Shown here: piece by piece, positions 8,348-16,378 of the stretch
How the letters are laid out: the number at the start of each line of letters is the position of its first letter
How positions within the stretch are numbered: position 1 is the stretch's first letter
Assembly (NCBI GenBank): GCA_051859825.1
Contig: JBHYFA010000034.1
Location: forward strand, 1 to 28,178
Reading direction: 5' to 3'
Source of the DNA: CSBr16-58 sp051859825
GTDB lineage: Bacteria; Bacteroidota; Bacteroidia; Flavobacteriales; Schleiferiaceae
Length of the DNA stretch: 28,178 nt
Notes under the pieces: generated by a model
Databases searched by the model: none
What the model was told of the DNA's origin: nothing
What the model saw: the letters and a program-made list of their open reading frames with translations, nothing else
Position numbers and translations under genes: made by a program

Positions 8348-9728
8348 ACACCTGCCAGGCTGATCCGGCTGCGTGGCGGACTTTAGCTTCGTTGATTTTT
8401 TCTTGAGAGCGCGTGCGGTTTAGCGTGAGGATACCGTCAATGAGAGTGGTTTCTCGGGCGTTAATTAAGAATATGGAGCTCTCTCCAATATCAAAACGCT
8501 TTTGCTCACCTTCGAGTAAAAGCCTGAGGTTTTTGACGTTATCCGTGAAAATATTCACCTGATCTTGCACAATTCTCAAACTATTAAGCTCGGCTTTAAA
8601 CTGATTTCGAAGGCGCACTTGGGTGAAATCTCGTTCAAGACTCGTTTGCTCTAACTGCGCCTTTGCTATGCGTAGATCACCTCTTTCTTTACGTAAAAAC
8701 AATGGGAAAATAAAACCTCCGCCAAGACTGTAGTTGTTTTCAAAAAAACCGTGTCCTTCAAAGTTTCCAAATTCTTGGGTAAGTAAATTATACTGCACAA
8801 ACAAAACGGGTCGTAATTGCTCAGCCTTCCAGCGCCTTTCAATATTCAGAATATCGATTTGACGATCAATACTAAGTAAATTAGGATGTTCTTCAAGATC
8901 AGCTAAAGATGCATTGAAGTTGTTAAGTTCAGTATCTAAGGGTTGAGGAAAAACATTTTCATTGATTTCCATGGGCATTCCCTCCTCATTCCACAAGAAG
9001 GTTTCCACCTGCTGCCGAAGCGCATATAGATTATTTTCCTGCTCACGAAGGCGAAAAAGGATGTTTTGCATTTGGGCGTACGCCTCTACGGTATCGATCG
9101 CCGGGAGCTCGCCCACATAAAAGCTGCTCCGTACACCTTCAAACCGTTCCATCGATACGGCTAAACCTCGCTCAAGTGCCAAAAAATTTGCGTAGGCGGC
9201 AGACCACTGCCAATACGCAGCTGCGGCCTGCAAGTATAGATTATTGAGCTGAATCTTCTGCTCTTCAAGGGTTTGCTGACGAAAGGCTTTGGCCTGCCAC
9301 AAAGCTCTGCGGCGCTGATCGATGAGCAGGCCCTGACCAAGATTTAAGCGTACACCAGTAGAAAAAAGCCCTGCATCAGGCACCGTTTTTTCAGGATTGA
9401 GATAGACGCCCGAATTGCGTTCCATGGTTCCGTGAAAAGATACACCACCGTGTGTAGGGATATCAACACCGGCAACCTGACGATTGTAATACGAAATCTC
9501 ATTGTACTGCTTTTCGTTGATAGACGCAAACGCTACGGGATCAAAAAGTCCACGTGCAGACAAAACCGATGCTCGACCAATATCAGCTGTAAGTTGTGCT
9601 TGCTTGGTAACGGGATGGTGCTGACCAATCCAATTGAGATAGGTGCTCCAATCTAAGATTTCCGATTGCGAAAACCCCGGAAAGGAGAAGCAAGAAAAAA
9701 GCACAACAGCTAACGACCTTTTTATCAT
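8337..9728 (-). CDS. TolC-family outer membrane efflux protein
   Basis: A 463-residue protein from the ATG at 9728, chosen because it starts directly with a signal peptide (MIKRSLAVVLF, predicted cut after GFSQ). It is two nucleotides past the stop of the upstream hlyD-like gene, which indicates translational coupling. The protein shows the TolC pattern of long amphipathic, Q/E/R-rich helices in two repeats (for example LQAAAAYWQWSAAYANF and EGEQKRFDIGESSIFLINA) with short beta segments between. The motif ending in GESS is typical of the second helical repeat. It would form the trimeric outer membrane duct of a type I secretion or efflux system with the adaptor and ABC protein encoded upstream. 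The final codons and stop are contributed by repeat copy B, so the native C-terminus may have been changed by insertion of that element. Confidence 0.9.
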   Translation of the reverse strand: MIKRSLAVVLFSCFSFPGFSQSEILDWSTYLNWIGQHHPVTKQAQLTADIGRASVLSARGLFDPVAFASINEKQYNEISYYNRQVAGVDIPTHGGVSFHGTMERNSGVYLNPEKTVPDAGLFSTGVRLNLGQGLLIDQRRRALWQAKAFRQQTLEEQKIQLNNLYLQAAAAYWQWSAAYANFLALERGLAVSMERFEGVRSSFYVGELPAIDTVEAYAQMQNILFRLREQENNLYALRQQVETFLWNEEGMPMEINENVFPQPLDTELNNFNASLADLEEHPNLLSIDRQIDILNIERRWKAEQLRPVLFVQYNLLTQEFGNFEGHGFFENNYSLGGGFIFPLFLRKERGDLRIAKAQLEQTSLERDFTQVRLRNQFKAELNSLRIVQDQVNIFTDNVKNLRLLLEGEQKRFDIGESSIFLINARETTLIDGILTLNRTRSQEKINEAKVRHAAGSAWQVFFN

Positions 9729-9729
9729 G

Positions 9730-11082
9730 CTATTTTGTCTTATACAATGCACCAAAGTCCAAATCATAAAAGTCTGGTGGGAAGCCATTGAGTTGTCGCC
9801 ACAATTCGTACCAAAGCGGCACATCGTAGAATAGTAAGATACCTTCCGCGCCAGTGCCCACGCGCAATGGCTCAGGCCAAGGATTGTCTTCCGGATCTGG
9901 AACTACCACAATACGATATTTATTATTCGGACTGGTAAAATTATCAATGGCATAGACAACTCCTCCAAAAGTACCATTGCTGACTTGAGGCCATCCACTA
10001 AAAACGATAGCCGGCCATCCGTCGAATATGAAGCGAACCTTATTTCCTCGTTTCACCAAAGGCAAATCGATGGGGTCAATAAAAATTTCGGCGGCCAACT
10101 GATACTGTGAAGGCATAATACTGGCAATTCGAGCACCGCGCTCGATGGTTTCACCAATACCTACTTGAATGGCTTGCGTAAAATACCCGTCTTGAGGAGC
10201 AAGAACGTAGTAGTTGCCGGCACGAACCGCAAAGTTTGAATACTGATTCTGCAACTTTGTTACATCTACTTCGGTTTCGAGCATGGAGGAGGTTGCGGAG
10301 AATAAATCCGATTCTGCCTTAGCCAATCGGTTATCAAAATCAACCCGTATAGAATTAAGTTCAATCTTGGCGGTGAGAAGGTCGTTATAACTAATCAAAA
10401 GATTGTTTTCAGCCGCAATGATTTGCACTTGTTCACGCTGAAAGGCATTTTCACGATTTTCGAGTTGAGTTAAAGACTGAAGGCCTTCTTCAACTAACTT
10501 CTTAGAACGTTCAAACTGCTTTACTGCGATATCGTAGTTGATTTTAGCAGCTTCAAAAGAAATGCTATCCGATTGAACGCGAAGTTTGGCTTGTTCAAGC
10601 TTATTTTCAGCTTGTTCAACGCGGTAGTCGCGCTCTACTTGTAATGCCTTAATTTGACGCTCGAGAGCCGAAATTTTTGAATTATAGGCTTGCACGGACA
10701 AGCCTTTGGCGTCAATCTGTTTCTGGGTACGATCCAAAAGTAGGGGATCCATAAACTGATCAACAATTTCCGAAAGGAAGAGAATGGTATCGCCTTTTTT
10801 GACAAAGTCACCCTCATTCACGTACCACTTTTCAATTCTTCCGGCAATGATGCTGTGGATGGTTTGGGGGCGCTTTTCCGGCTCTAGAGCAATAAGCACT
10901 CCCCTACCACGCGTATTTTGTGTCCAAGGAAGGAAAATGAAAATCAAGAAAAATATCCCTATGCCGTAAAGTATTTTTAACTGCCGCTTGGCCTGACCAC
11001 CAACCAAAGTCATGCGGTAGCTTCCGTAGCGATTGAGCTTAAAGTCTTTTTCGATAATAGATTTCCGCGAAACTTTCAACAT
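9730..11082 (-). CDS. HlyD-family membrane fusion protein (periplasmic adaptor)
   Basis: A 450-residue adaptor linking an inner-membrane transporter to TolC. A cytoplasmic N-terminus (about 1-33) precedes one transmembrane helix (about 34-52). A biotinyl-lipoyl half follows (81-100, with YVNEGDFVKKGDTI), then a long coiled-coil hairpin (about 115-285, rich in E/Q/K), the second lipoyl half (around 295-320, with APQDGYF) and a C-terminal beta-barrel. The start at 11082 lies two bases after the stop of the ABC gene, and the stop at 9730 sits one base before the tolC ATG, so the three genes form one operon. The C-terminal 40 residues are aromatic-rich (LWYELWRQLNGF), an extension I cannot assign. 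Confidence 0.9.
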   Translation of the reverse strand: MLKVSRKSIIEKDFKLNRYGSYRMTLVGGQAKRQLKILYGIGIFFLIFIFLPWTQNTRGRGVLIALEPEKRPQTIHSIIAGRIEKWYVNEGDFVKKGDTILFLSEIVDQFMDPLLLDRTQKQIDAKGLSVQAYNSKISALERQIKALQVERDYRVEQAENKLEQAKLRVQSDSISFEAAKINYDIAVKQFERSKKLVEEGLQSLTQLENRENAFQREQVQIIAAENNLLISYNDLLTAKIELNSIRVDFDNRLAKAESDLFSATSSMLETEVDVTKLQNQYSNFAVRAGNYYVLAPQDGYFTQAIQVGIGETIERGARIASIMPSQYQLAAEIFIDPIDLPLVKRGNKVRFIFDGWPAIVFSGWPQVSNGTFGGVVYAIDNFTSPNNKYRIVVVPDPEDNPWPEPLRVGTGAEGILLFYDVPLWYELWRQLNGFPPDFYDLDFGALYKTK

Positions 11083-11084
11083 AA

Positions 11085-12770
11085 CTAACGCGATTTAAAT
11101 GCTTGGTAATCTCCGTCAAACACGATCTGCCCGTCTTCCTGAACAAGAATTCGATCTGCCCGTTTCATTGTATCTTCATCGTTGCTCACAGCTATAATGG
11201 TGTATGGCTGCTGGAAAATGAAATCGAGCAATCGAGCTTTTTCGCCGCCTTGAAGGTTTGTAATTGACGATTCCAAAAGAAGCAACTGAGGCTGCATAAA
11301 TATCGAACGAGCCAAAATAATTTTGCGCACCACATCATTAGGAATCATCATACCTTCGGGGAGAATCATCGTCTCTTCTCCATCCGACAAGGTTTTAACG
11401 TATTCAGTAAGACGGGTAATCTCTAATACTTTTTTGAGTCCAACTCCAAAATCCGTGGGGGCTCCAAGGGTAATGTTTTCAGTAATTGTACCACGGAAAA
11501 TACTCTGAAATGACTTACTATCAGCAATTTTTGCGCGAAGTGCTTTGATATTATAAAGGTCTAGATTAACATCATTGACGAATATTTTCCCACGGTAGCT
11601 GTCGTACAAGCCTCCAATAAGATGGAGCAAAGTAGATTTTCCACCACCACTAGAACCCGTTAGAACCACCTTTTGCCCCGAAGGAATACTTAGATTTATG
11701 CCTTTTAGAACGTCATGTTCGGTATTGGGATATTTAAAATACAAATCCCGAAACTCTAGCTTAAATGGCGTTTCATCTTCCGCAAATTTACCCGATTGCT
11801 TTTCTAATTCGATGTCGAAGATCTGACCAACTTTTTCCGTTGCTGTAAGCGTATCATAAACGGTATCGAGTACCAAGATAAGTTTTTCAATAGACCCCAA
11901 AACGAGGATGATGATTACTTCCGCTGCCACGAATTGTCCTACACTGATCTCTTGATTGATGAGCAATAAACTACCCGTAACCAGTAAAGTACCTACGATA
12001 AGTACCTTAAAACCAATCATAATGGTGTACTGCTGAATAAGAACACGGAAGTGAGCCTTACGATTTTTTATGTAGTTCTCGGCAAGTTTATCAACCTTTT
12101 GCTGCGGTAAATCGATGTAGCCCGCCAGTTTAAACGTACCTAAAGTCCGAGCCATTTCCTCAAGCCAAAAGGCCATTTCGTACTTGGAACTTGATTCTTT
12201 TAAACTGGTTTGCATACCCTTAGGACTCGTAGCGCGAAACAAAAGATATACAAAGAAAATGAGCACCAAGCTAAAGGCTACGAAGAAAGGGTGATAGACA
12301 CTTAGTAAAAGAAGTCCAAAAAAGATTTGGATGATTGCTGTGGAAGCATCTACAAGCAATTTCACCAAGCCCTTTTGAATGTTCATGGTATCAAAAAAGC
12401 GGTTGATGAGCTCTGGTGGATACTTACCGAGTATTGCACTTAGTTTAAATCTGGGAATTCGGTAGGCAAACTCAAAAGCTGATTTGGCAAAAATTCGCTG
12501 TTGTAATTTTTCCACCAAATACAACTGACTAACTTGCAAAAAACCACCAAAAGCTAAGGCCATTGTCACCAAAAAAACCAGTAAAAACCAAGATGTAGTA
12601 AGACGCCCTCCCAGAATAAAGTTCAAAATTGCTTGAATACCTAGTGGTAAAGCGAGAACAATCATACCATTCAATATGGCATAGAAAAAAATAGGGTAGA
12701 TATTATTTCGCTCTTCAACTAATAGAGCCCATAAGCGCTTAACGGGAACAATATAGGTATCTCGGTTCAT
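11085..12770 (-). CDS. ABC exporter subunit (TMD-NBD fusion) with degenerate ATPase motifs
   Basis: A 561-residue half-transporter from the ATG at 12770. An alternative TTG lies one codon earlier. The membrane domain (about 20-310) has six predicted helices and no N-terminal C39 peptidase. The nucleotide-binding domain (about 335-560) keeps a Walker A, GSSGGGKST, near residue 372. A gap-free comparison with canonical exporters shows the rest altered: the Q-loop Gln is Ser, LSGGQ reads IPNDV, the Walker B Asp is Glu and the catalytic Glu is Ser (LLLLES), the D-loop reads TNLQ, and the H-loop His is Asn (AVSND). The frame is intact and the flanking framework (KIILAR, ADRILV) is conserved, so this looks like a selected variant and not decay. 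It heads the exporter operon with the HlyD and TolC genes. Substrate unknown. Confidence 0.88.
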   Translation of the reverse strand: MNRDTYIVPVKRLWALLVEERNNIYPIFFYAILNGMIVLALPLGIQAILNFILGGRLTTSWFLLVFLVTMALAFGGFLQVSQLYLVEKLQQRIFAKSAFEFAYRIPRFKLSAILGKYPPELINRFFDTMNIQKGLVKLLVDASTAIIQIFFGLLLLSVYHPFFVAFSLVLIFFVYLLFRATSPKGMQTSLKESSSKYEMAFWLEEMARTLGTFKLAGYIDLPQQKVDKLAENYIKNRKAHFRVLIQQYTIMIGFKVLIVGTLLVTGSLLLINQEISVGQFVAAEVIIILVLGSIEKLILVLDTVYDTLTATEKVGQIFDIELEKQSGKFAEDETPFKLEFRDLYFKYPNTEHDVLKGINLSIPSGQKVVLTGSSGGGKSTLLHLIGGLYDSYRGKIFVNDVNLDLYNIKALRAKIADSKSFQSIFRGTITENITLGAPTDFGVGLKKVLEITRLTEYVKTLSDGEETMILPEGMMIPNDVVRKIILARSIFMQPQLLLLESSITNLQGGEKARLLDFIFQQPYTIIAVSNDEDTMKRADRILVQEDGQIVFDGDYQAFKSR

Positions 12771-12795
12771 CAACTCAAGGTTTTATTGTCTTTTG

Positions 12796-12826
12796 CAAAT
12801 TAAAGGCCCATAATAAAATGACTTCA
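12796..12826 (-). promoter_or_regulatory. Weak promoter candidate close to the ABC operon
   Basis: The minus strand reads TTG (12826-12824 region), a spacer of about 20 nt, and TTAATTTG (12803-12796), one mismatch from TAnnTTTG. It lies 26 nt before the ATG. Confidence 0.3.
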
Positions 12827-12865
12827 ACAAAAAAATGAAACATATAAACATTCTTATTCACTAAA

Positions 12866-12958
12866 TCAATGGCTTGAGACAAAAACGCGATTACACAGAA
12901 ACATGTCGGTGGGCAACACGTCATTTGAGTTTACAAATGCTACTAAACCCAAATTCAT
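12866..12958 (-). other. Possible 30-codon small ORF upstream of the ABC operon
   Basis: An ATG at 12958 opens a 30-codon frame ending in TGA at 12866. The product starts MNLGLVAFVNS and ends VFVSSH. It lies downstream of the promoter-like element at 12999-13006, in the 295-nt gap between pdeM and the ABC gene. There is no homology I recognise and no ribosome site. It may be chance. Confidence 0.2.
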
Positions 12959-12998
12959 AAATGTATTCAATAATCTCGCATTGGTTTCAAAACCGTCG

Positions 12999-13006
12999 CA
13001 AAAGTA
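12999..13006 (-). promoter_or_regulatory. Bacteroidota -7 element (TACTTTTG) with a long downstream leader
   Basis: The minus strand reads TACTTTTG, a full TAnnTTTG match, pointing toward the ABC operon 229 nt away. The -33 region lacks a TTG. If used, it gives either a long 5' leader for the exporter operon or a separate small transcript. Confidence 0.4.
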
Positions 13007-13065
13007 GAGATTGAGATTGTTAAGGACTTTAAAAAACCAACCCTAAAAACTTTCTACTTCTATCT

Positions 13066-13728
13066 TCAATAATCGCCTTTTTTGTTAAGGGGGTAAATTT
13101 TCCCTTCCACAATAGCATAAACCAGCTGCCCTTCCTCTGGCTTAATCACATATTTTCCGGAAAAACGAGTAAAGGCGGGTAGCACACCGTATTTATCAGC
13201 AAACAAAAAACACGGTAAAACAAGCTTTTGTCTGCCTGCTCCTTTCAGGCTCACCGCCGGATGTAAATGACCAGCTAGGTTGTAATAACCCTCAACCTCT
13301 TGGGGTTCATGGGTAAGTAAAAAAGTGCTGCGTCTTAATTGAAAATGAATTTCGTCAATGCCCTGACTTTGGTAGAAAGCATCGGAGGCGGAATCGTGAT
13401 TTCCGCGGATGAGGATAAATTTCAACGAGGGAAATTCGGCACGAAGAACGAGGAAAGTCTCCCATTCTTTATTGTAATCAGAATGTCCTAAGTCGCCAAG
13501 AAAGATGCACTCTTTCGGTTTTGTTGACACGATAAGATCACGTAAACGTTGGAAGTCGGCTCGTGAGGAAGAAGCCGGAATGGGAACACCGGCTTTGCGA
13601 AAATGTGCGGCTTTACCAATATGGAGGTCGGCAATCAACAAACTCGAGGTATCAGGAAGAAAAATCCCTCCGCTTCCCAGCAGAACAATTTTCTCAGCAT
13701 GAATCAATAGCTCCTCTTCCCTATTCAT
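13066..13728 (-). CDS. pdeM: PdeM-like ligase-associated metallophosphoesterase
   Basis: A 220-residue calcineurin-like phosphoesterase. The metal-binding motifs appear in order: ADLHIGK (near residue 35), GDLGHS (about 87-92), RGNHD (about 113-117), THEP (about 138-141) and GHLHP (about 150-154). Length, motif spacing and HFRKAGVPIP after the first motif fit the PdeM family, which elsewhere is often encoded with a DNA ligase and Lhr-type helicase in a DNA-damage response set. Those partners are not in this window, so the name rests on sequence alone. The ATG at 13728 is preferred over 13752, which falls within the tRNA terminator hairpin. The gene starts only 13 nt after that terminator, leaving no room for an ordinary promoter. 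Confidence 0.8.
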   Translation of the reverse strand: MNREEELLIHAEKIVLLGSGGIFLPDTSSLLIADLHIGKAAHFRKAGVPIPASSSRADFQRLRDLIVSTKPKECIFLGDLGHSDYNKEWETFLVLRAEFPSLKFILIRGNHDSASDAFYQSQGIDEIHFQLRRSTFLLTHEPQEVEGYYNLAGHLHPAVSLKGAGRQKLVLPCFLFADKYGVLPAFTRFSGKYVIKPEEGQLVYAIVEGKIYPLNKKGDY

Positions 13729-13740
13729 CGTTTTGAAAAT

Positions 13741-13776
13741 AAAAAAGGCCAAGCAACGCTATGTTACTTGACCTTT
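13741..13776 (-). terminator. Rho-independent terminator of the tRNA operon
   Basis: A 14-bp stem on the minus strand (AAAGGTCAAGTAAC with GTTGCTTGGCCTTT, two G-U pairs) with a 5-nt loop, then a run of T. It follows tRNA-Pro by 6 nt. Confidence 0.8.
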
Positions 13777-13782
13777 AAAAAG

Positions 13783-13855
13783 TCGGGGTGACTGGACTCG
13801 AACCAGCGGCCCCCTGGTCCCAAACCAGGTGCGCTACCAACTGCGCCACACCCCG
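13783..13855 (-). tRNA. tRNA-Pro (UGG)
   Basis: A 73-nt cloverleaf with acceptor stem CGGGGTG/CACCCCG, all seven pairs matched, and discriminator A. The anticodon stem is CCTGG/CCAGG with anticodon TGG, and the T-loop contains TTCGAGT. The 3' CCA is not encoded. Confidence 0.95.
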
Positions 13856-13864
13856 AAAATCTTG

Positions 13865-13951
13865 CGGTGAGAGGGGGATTCGAACCCCCGGTACGTGTTA
13901 CCGTACGACAGTTTAGCAAACTGCTGGTTTAAGCCACTCACCCATCTCACC
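13865..13951 (-). tRNA. tRNA-Ser (GCU)
   Basis: An 87-nt class II tRNA with acceptor stem GGTGAGA/TCTCACC and discriminator G, as usual for serine. The anticodon loop is TTGCTAA, with anticodon GCT. There is a long variable arm (TACGGTAACACGTA region) and the T-loop contains TTCGAAT. It is 9 nt upstream of tRNA-Pro, and the two are co-transcribed. Confidence 0.95.
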
Positions 13952-13973
13952 GGGCATTGCTTTTTTCGGACGG

Positions 13974-14003
13974 CAAAAATAAGTACAAGCTGCATTTTCG
14001 CAA
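13974..14003 (-). promoter_or_regulatory. Promoter of the tRNA-Ser/tRNA-Pro operon
   Basis: The minus strand reads TTG (14003-14001), exactly 19 nt, then TATTTTTG (13981-13974). Both elements match the Bacteroidota consensus. It lies 22 nt upstream of the tRNA-Ser 5' end. Confidence 0.7.
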
Positions 14004-14070
14004 GGTTTTTTTTTGATTTTTAGAAATAAAAATACGTTGGGTATGTAAGTAGCAGATTTACAACACAAAA

Positions 14071-14107
14071 GTGGTTATCTAAAAAGTCCGATAGCTTCGT
14101 TATGATC
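14071..14107 (+). repeat. Repeat element, copy C (half element)
   Basis: 37 bases align gap-free to the start of copy A with four mismatches, and include the invariant core GATAGCTTCGTT. It has no inverted second arm. It lies between the divergent tRNA operon and the VWA gene, and is the only copy not at a gene 3' end. Confidence 0.85.
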
Positions 14108-14157
14108 CCGTTTTTCTTGAAAACACGAAAGGCACGAAAAATCATTTGCTCTATGGC

Positions 14158-14186
14158 TTGGATTTTGTCCAAACATATTACTTTCG
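14158..14186 (+). promoter_or_regulatory. Candidate promoter of the VWA-nth operon
   Basis: TTG at 14158-14160, an 18-nt spacer, and TACTTTCG at 14179-14186, one mismatch from TAnnTTTG. It ends 20 nt before the ATG at 14206. Confidence 0.4.
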
Positions 14187-14205
14187 TGCTCCAATACTTT
14201 TTTCC

Positions 14206-15537
14206 ATGCGCATTCTTCTTTTTTTACTACTTAGCCTTTCAAGCTTTGCCCAACCCACTCGAATATTATTTATTCTCGATGCCTCCGGCTCCATGAATGC
14301 CAACTGGGAAGGAAGTACACGCTGGGAAATCGCCACACGAATTTTAACCCATACCCTAGATTCCTTAGAAAAAACCGATTCTCCACCGGAGGTTGCTTTA
14401 AGAGTGTATGGACATCAACATAAATTCCCTCCCCAAGTATGCGATGACACCAAGCTAGAGGTAGGCTTTCACGCTAACTCCTATCGACATATCAGGAATA
14501 AGGTAAAATCTCTGCGAGCTAAGGGTACTACGCCCATTGCTTACAGTCTGGAAAAATCTGCCGCCGACTTTCCAGATTCCGAAGGACGAAACATCATCAT
14601 CCTACTTACTGATGGCAAAGAAGAATGCGATGGTGATGCTTGTGCTGCCTCCCGACTTCTACAAGAAAAAGGTGTGGCCATTCGACCCTACATCATTGGT
14701 ATAGAAATGAGCAACTACGACATTAAAGCACTAGACTGCGTGGGCAAAACCTATAATGCCGCCACGGTGAAGGAGTTTGAAAATCACTTGAAAATGGTTA
14801 TTCGCTACAGTTTACTCCCCTCTTCCGCCCAGGTAGATTTGTTTGATCAATTTTCCAAACCCAGCGAAACCGATGTGGCTATTACGCTCAGCGAGCAGTA
14901 TTCCGGCAAACCCGTTTACCACTTTGTTCATACACTCAACAAATACGGTAATCCCGACACCATATATATAGATCCGGCACCACTTTATCGCATGACTGTA
15001 CACTCCACCCCTCCGGTTGTTAGAGAAAATCTGCAATTGAATCCCGGCAAGCACACCCACATCTCCGCCGATTTACCACGAGGGGTTTTAGATATAAAAA
15101 TGCCTTCGCACCAAGCCTACAAAGACCTCAGGGCGGTGCTAAGACAAAACGGTAAAATCATTTATCATCAAGATGCTCCCGGCACACATACGTATCTAAG
15201 AGGTGTGTACGATGTAGAAATCCTGAGTTTACCCCCGATTATCACCAGCGTAGAAATAAAAGCCGGACAGAAAGCCGAGCTCAATATACCCGGTCCGGGA
15301 ACTGTTTTGTTTCAGGCAAATGCGGCCTTTTACGGCTCCATCATCAGAGAAGAAAATGGGAAGTGGGAGAGCATTTACACATTTCCGGCAAACGCCACAA
15401 CCCGTTTCACATTGGCAATGCAGCCGGGAAAATACCGATTGGTATATCGGCCCGTTGCTGCTCGTTCCATGATTTTCAACAAAGAAATTCCCTTCGAAGT
15501 AAAAACCGGTGGAAGTACACTGGTGAAAATACCATAA
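14206..15537 (+). CDS. Secreted von Willebrand factor A domain protein
   Basis: A 443-residue protein from the ATG at 14206. This start gives a clean signal peptide (MRILLFLLLSLSSFAQ); the frame upstream adds nonsense residues. The VWA domain occupies about residues 18-205 and has a complete MIDAS: D25-A-S27-G-S29, T108/T109 in KGTTPI, and D136 in LTDGKEE. Two cysteine-containing acidic stretches (QVCDD, ECDGDAC) and a further cysteine may form disulfides. The C-terminal half (about 210-443) is beta-rich, resembling repeated carboxypeptidase-like or Ig-like modules (GVYDVEIL, PGKYRLVYRP). It probably binds a metal-dependent ligand in the periplasm or at the surface. No T9SS domain is present. 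It is three nucleotides from the start of the endonuclease III gene, so the two are co-transcribed, although no functional link is evident. Confidence 0.85.
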   Translation: MRILLFLLLSLSSFAQPTRILFILDASGSMNANWEGSTRWEIATRILTHTLDSLEKTDSPPEVALRVYGHQHKFPPQVCDDTKLEVGFHANSYRHIRNKVKSLRAKGTTPIAYSLEKSAADFPDSEGRNIIILLTDGKEECDGDACAASRLLQEKGVAIRPYIIGIEMSNYDIKALDCVGKTYNAATVKEFENHLKMVIRYSLLPSSAQVDLFDQFSKPSETDVAITLSEQYSGKPVYHFVHTLNKYGNPDTIYIDPAPLYRMTVHSTPPVVRENLQLNPGKHTHISADLPRGVLDIKMPSHQAYKDLRAVLRQNGKIIYHQDAPGTHTYLRGVYDVEILSLPPIITSVEIKAGQKAELNIPGPGTVLFQANAAFYGSIIREENGKWESIYTFPANATTRFTLAMQPGKYRLVYRPVAARSMIFNKEIPFEVKTGGSTLVKIP

Positions 15538-15540
15538 AAT

Positions 15541-16167
15541 ATGACAAAAAAAGAACGCGTTGAATACGTGATGACTGAGCTAGAAAAGCTCTACCCTAAC
15601 CCACCTATTCCGTTAAATCACACCGACACCTACACTTTACTCATTGCTGTATTATTATCTGCTCAATGCACGGATGAACGAGTGAATAAAATAACTCCCT
15701 TGCTGTTTGCCAAAGCAAATAATCCAAGTGACATGGTAAAACTAGGCTTAGAAGAAATTGCCAATATCGTGAGGCCATGCGGCTTGGTTCCCATGAAATC
15801 AAAAGGAATTTTCGAGCTTTCAAAAATATTGATTGATAAGTACAACTCGGAAGTTCCCGCAGACTTTGAGGCTTTGGAGTCTTTACCGGCAGTAGGCCAC
15901 AAAACCGCTTCGGTAGTGATGAGTCAGGGATTTGGCGTGCCTGCATTTCCGGTTGACACCCATATCCACCGCTTGATGCACAGATGGAAACTATCAAATG
16001 GAAAATCCGTAGTACAAACCGAAAGAGACGCTAAACGCCTTTTCCCAAAAGAAAAATGGAATGATTTGCACATTCAAATAATCTATTACGGCAGAGAATA
16101 TAGTCCGGCGCGTGGTTGGAACTTGGAAAAAGACTATATTACCCGAAATATTATGTTAAAAAAATAA
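15541..16167 (+). CDS. nth: Endonuclease III-like DNA glycosylase lacking the Fe-S cluster
   Basis: A 208-residue HhH-GPD glycosylase/AP lyase for base excision repair of oxidised pyrimidines. Visible motifs are LLSAQCTDERVNK (substrate side), the helix-hairpin-helix LPAVGHKTA with catalytic Lys121, and VDTHIHRL with catalytic Asp139. The C-terminal four-cysteine [4Fe-4S] motif of E. coli Nth is absent: the equivalent region reads GREYSPARGWNLEKD and no cysteine follows residue 80. The reading frame and both catalytic residues are intact, so it is probably an active cluster-less subtype. From memory, similar C-termini occur in flavobacterial Nth proteins. It starts 3 nt after the VWA stop codon. 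Confidence 0.9.
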   Translation: MTKKERVEYVMTELEKLYPNPPIPLNHTDTYTLLIAVLLSAQCTDERVNKITPLLFAKANNPSDMVKLGLEEIANIVRPCGLVPMKSKGIFELSKILIDKYNSEVPADFEALESLPAVGHKTASVVMSQGFGVPAFPVDTHIHRLMHRWKLSNGKSVVQTERDAKRLFPKEKWNDLHIQIIYYGREYSPARGWNLEKDYITRNIMLKK

Positions 16168-16265
16168 ATCAAACATCGAATTTATTTTACCCAAACATGG
16201 TTGTCAAATAAATTGATTTATAATAAAAAACAATTTTAACATAACACATTTCTTGTGTAATTAAC

Positions 16266-16296
16266 TTGCAAATAATCTTCACTGGGTTTAACTTTG
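16266..16296 (+). promoter_or_regulatory. Promoter of the hexosaminidase-rimO unit
   Basis: TTG at 16266-16268, a 20-nt spacer, and TAACTTTG at 16289-16296. Both elements match the consensus. It predicts a leader of about 75 nt before the ATG at 16379 and argues against the earlier in-frame ATG at 16301. Confidence 0.65.
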
Positions 16297-16378
16297 CAAC
16301 TTGAAATTTAATCGTAAAATCATTATTAAAATAATAACTATCATAGAGTCAAACAACAAATTGGTTGGTGAAACATTT

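Noticed and set aside
13952..14205. Further tRNA or small RNA in the divergent gap before the VWA gene
   Set aside because: The gap holds the tRNA promoter, repeat copy C and a VWA promoter candidate; no cloverleaf or stable RNA fold was found by eye.
16301..16378. Longer start of the hexosaminidase
   Set aside because: The extension is Lys/Ile-rich without a signal peptide, starts about 5 nt after a good promoter -7 element, and would bury the lipobox signal.
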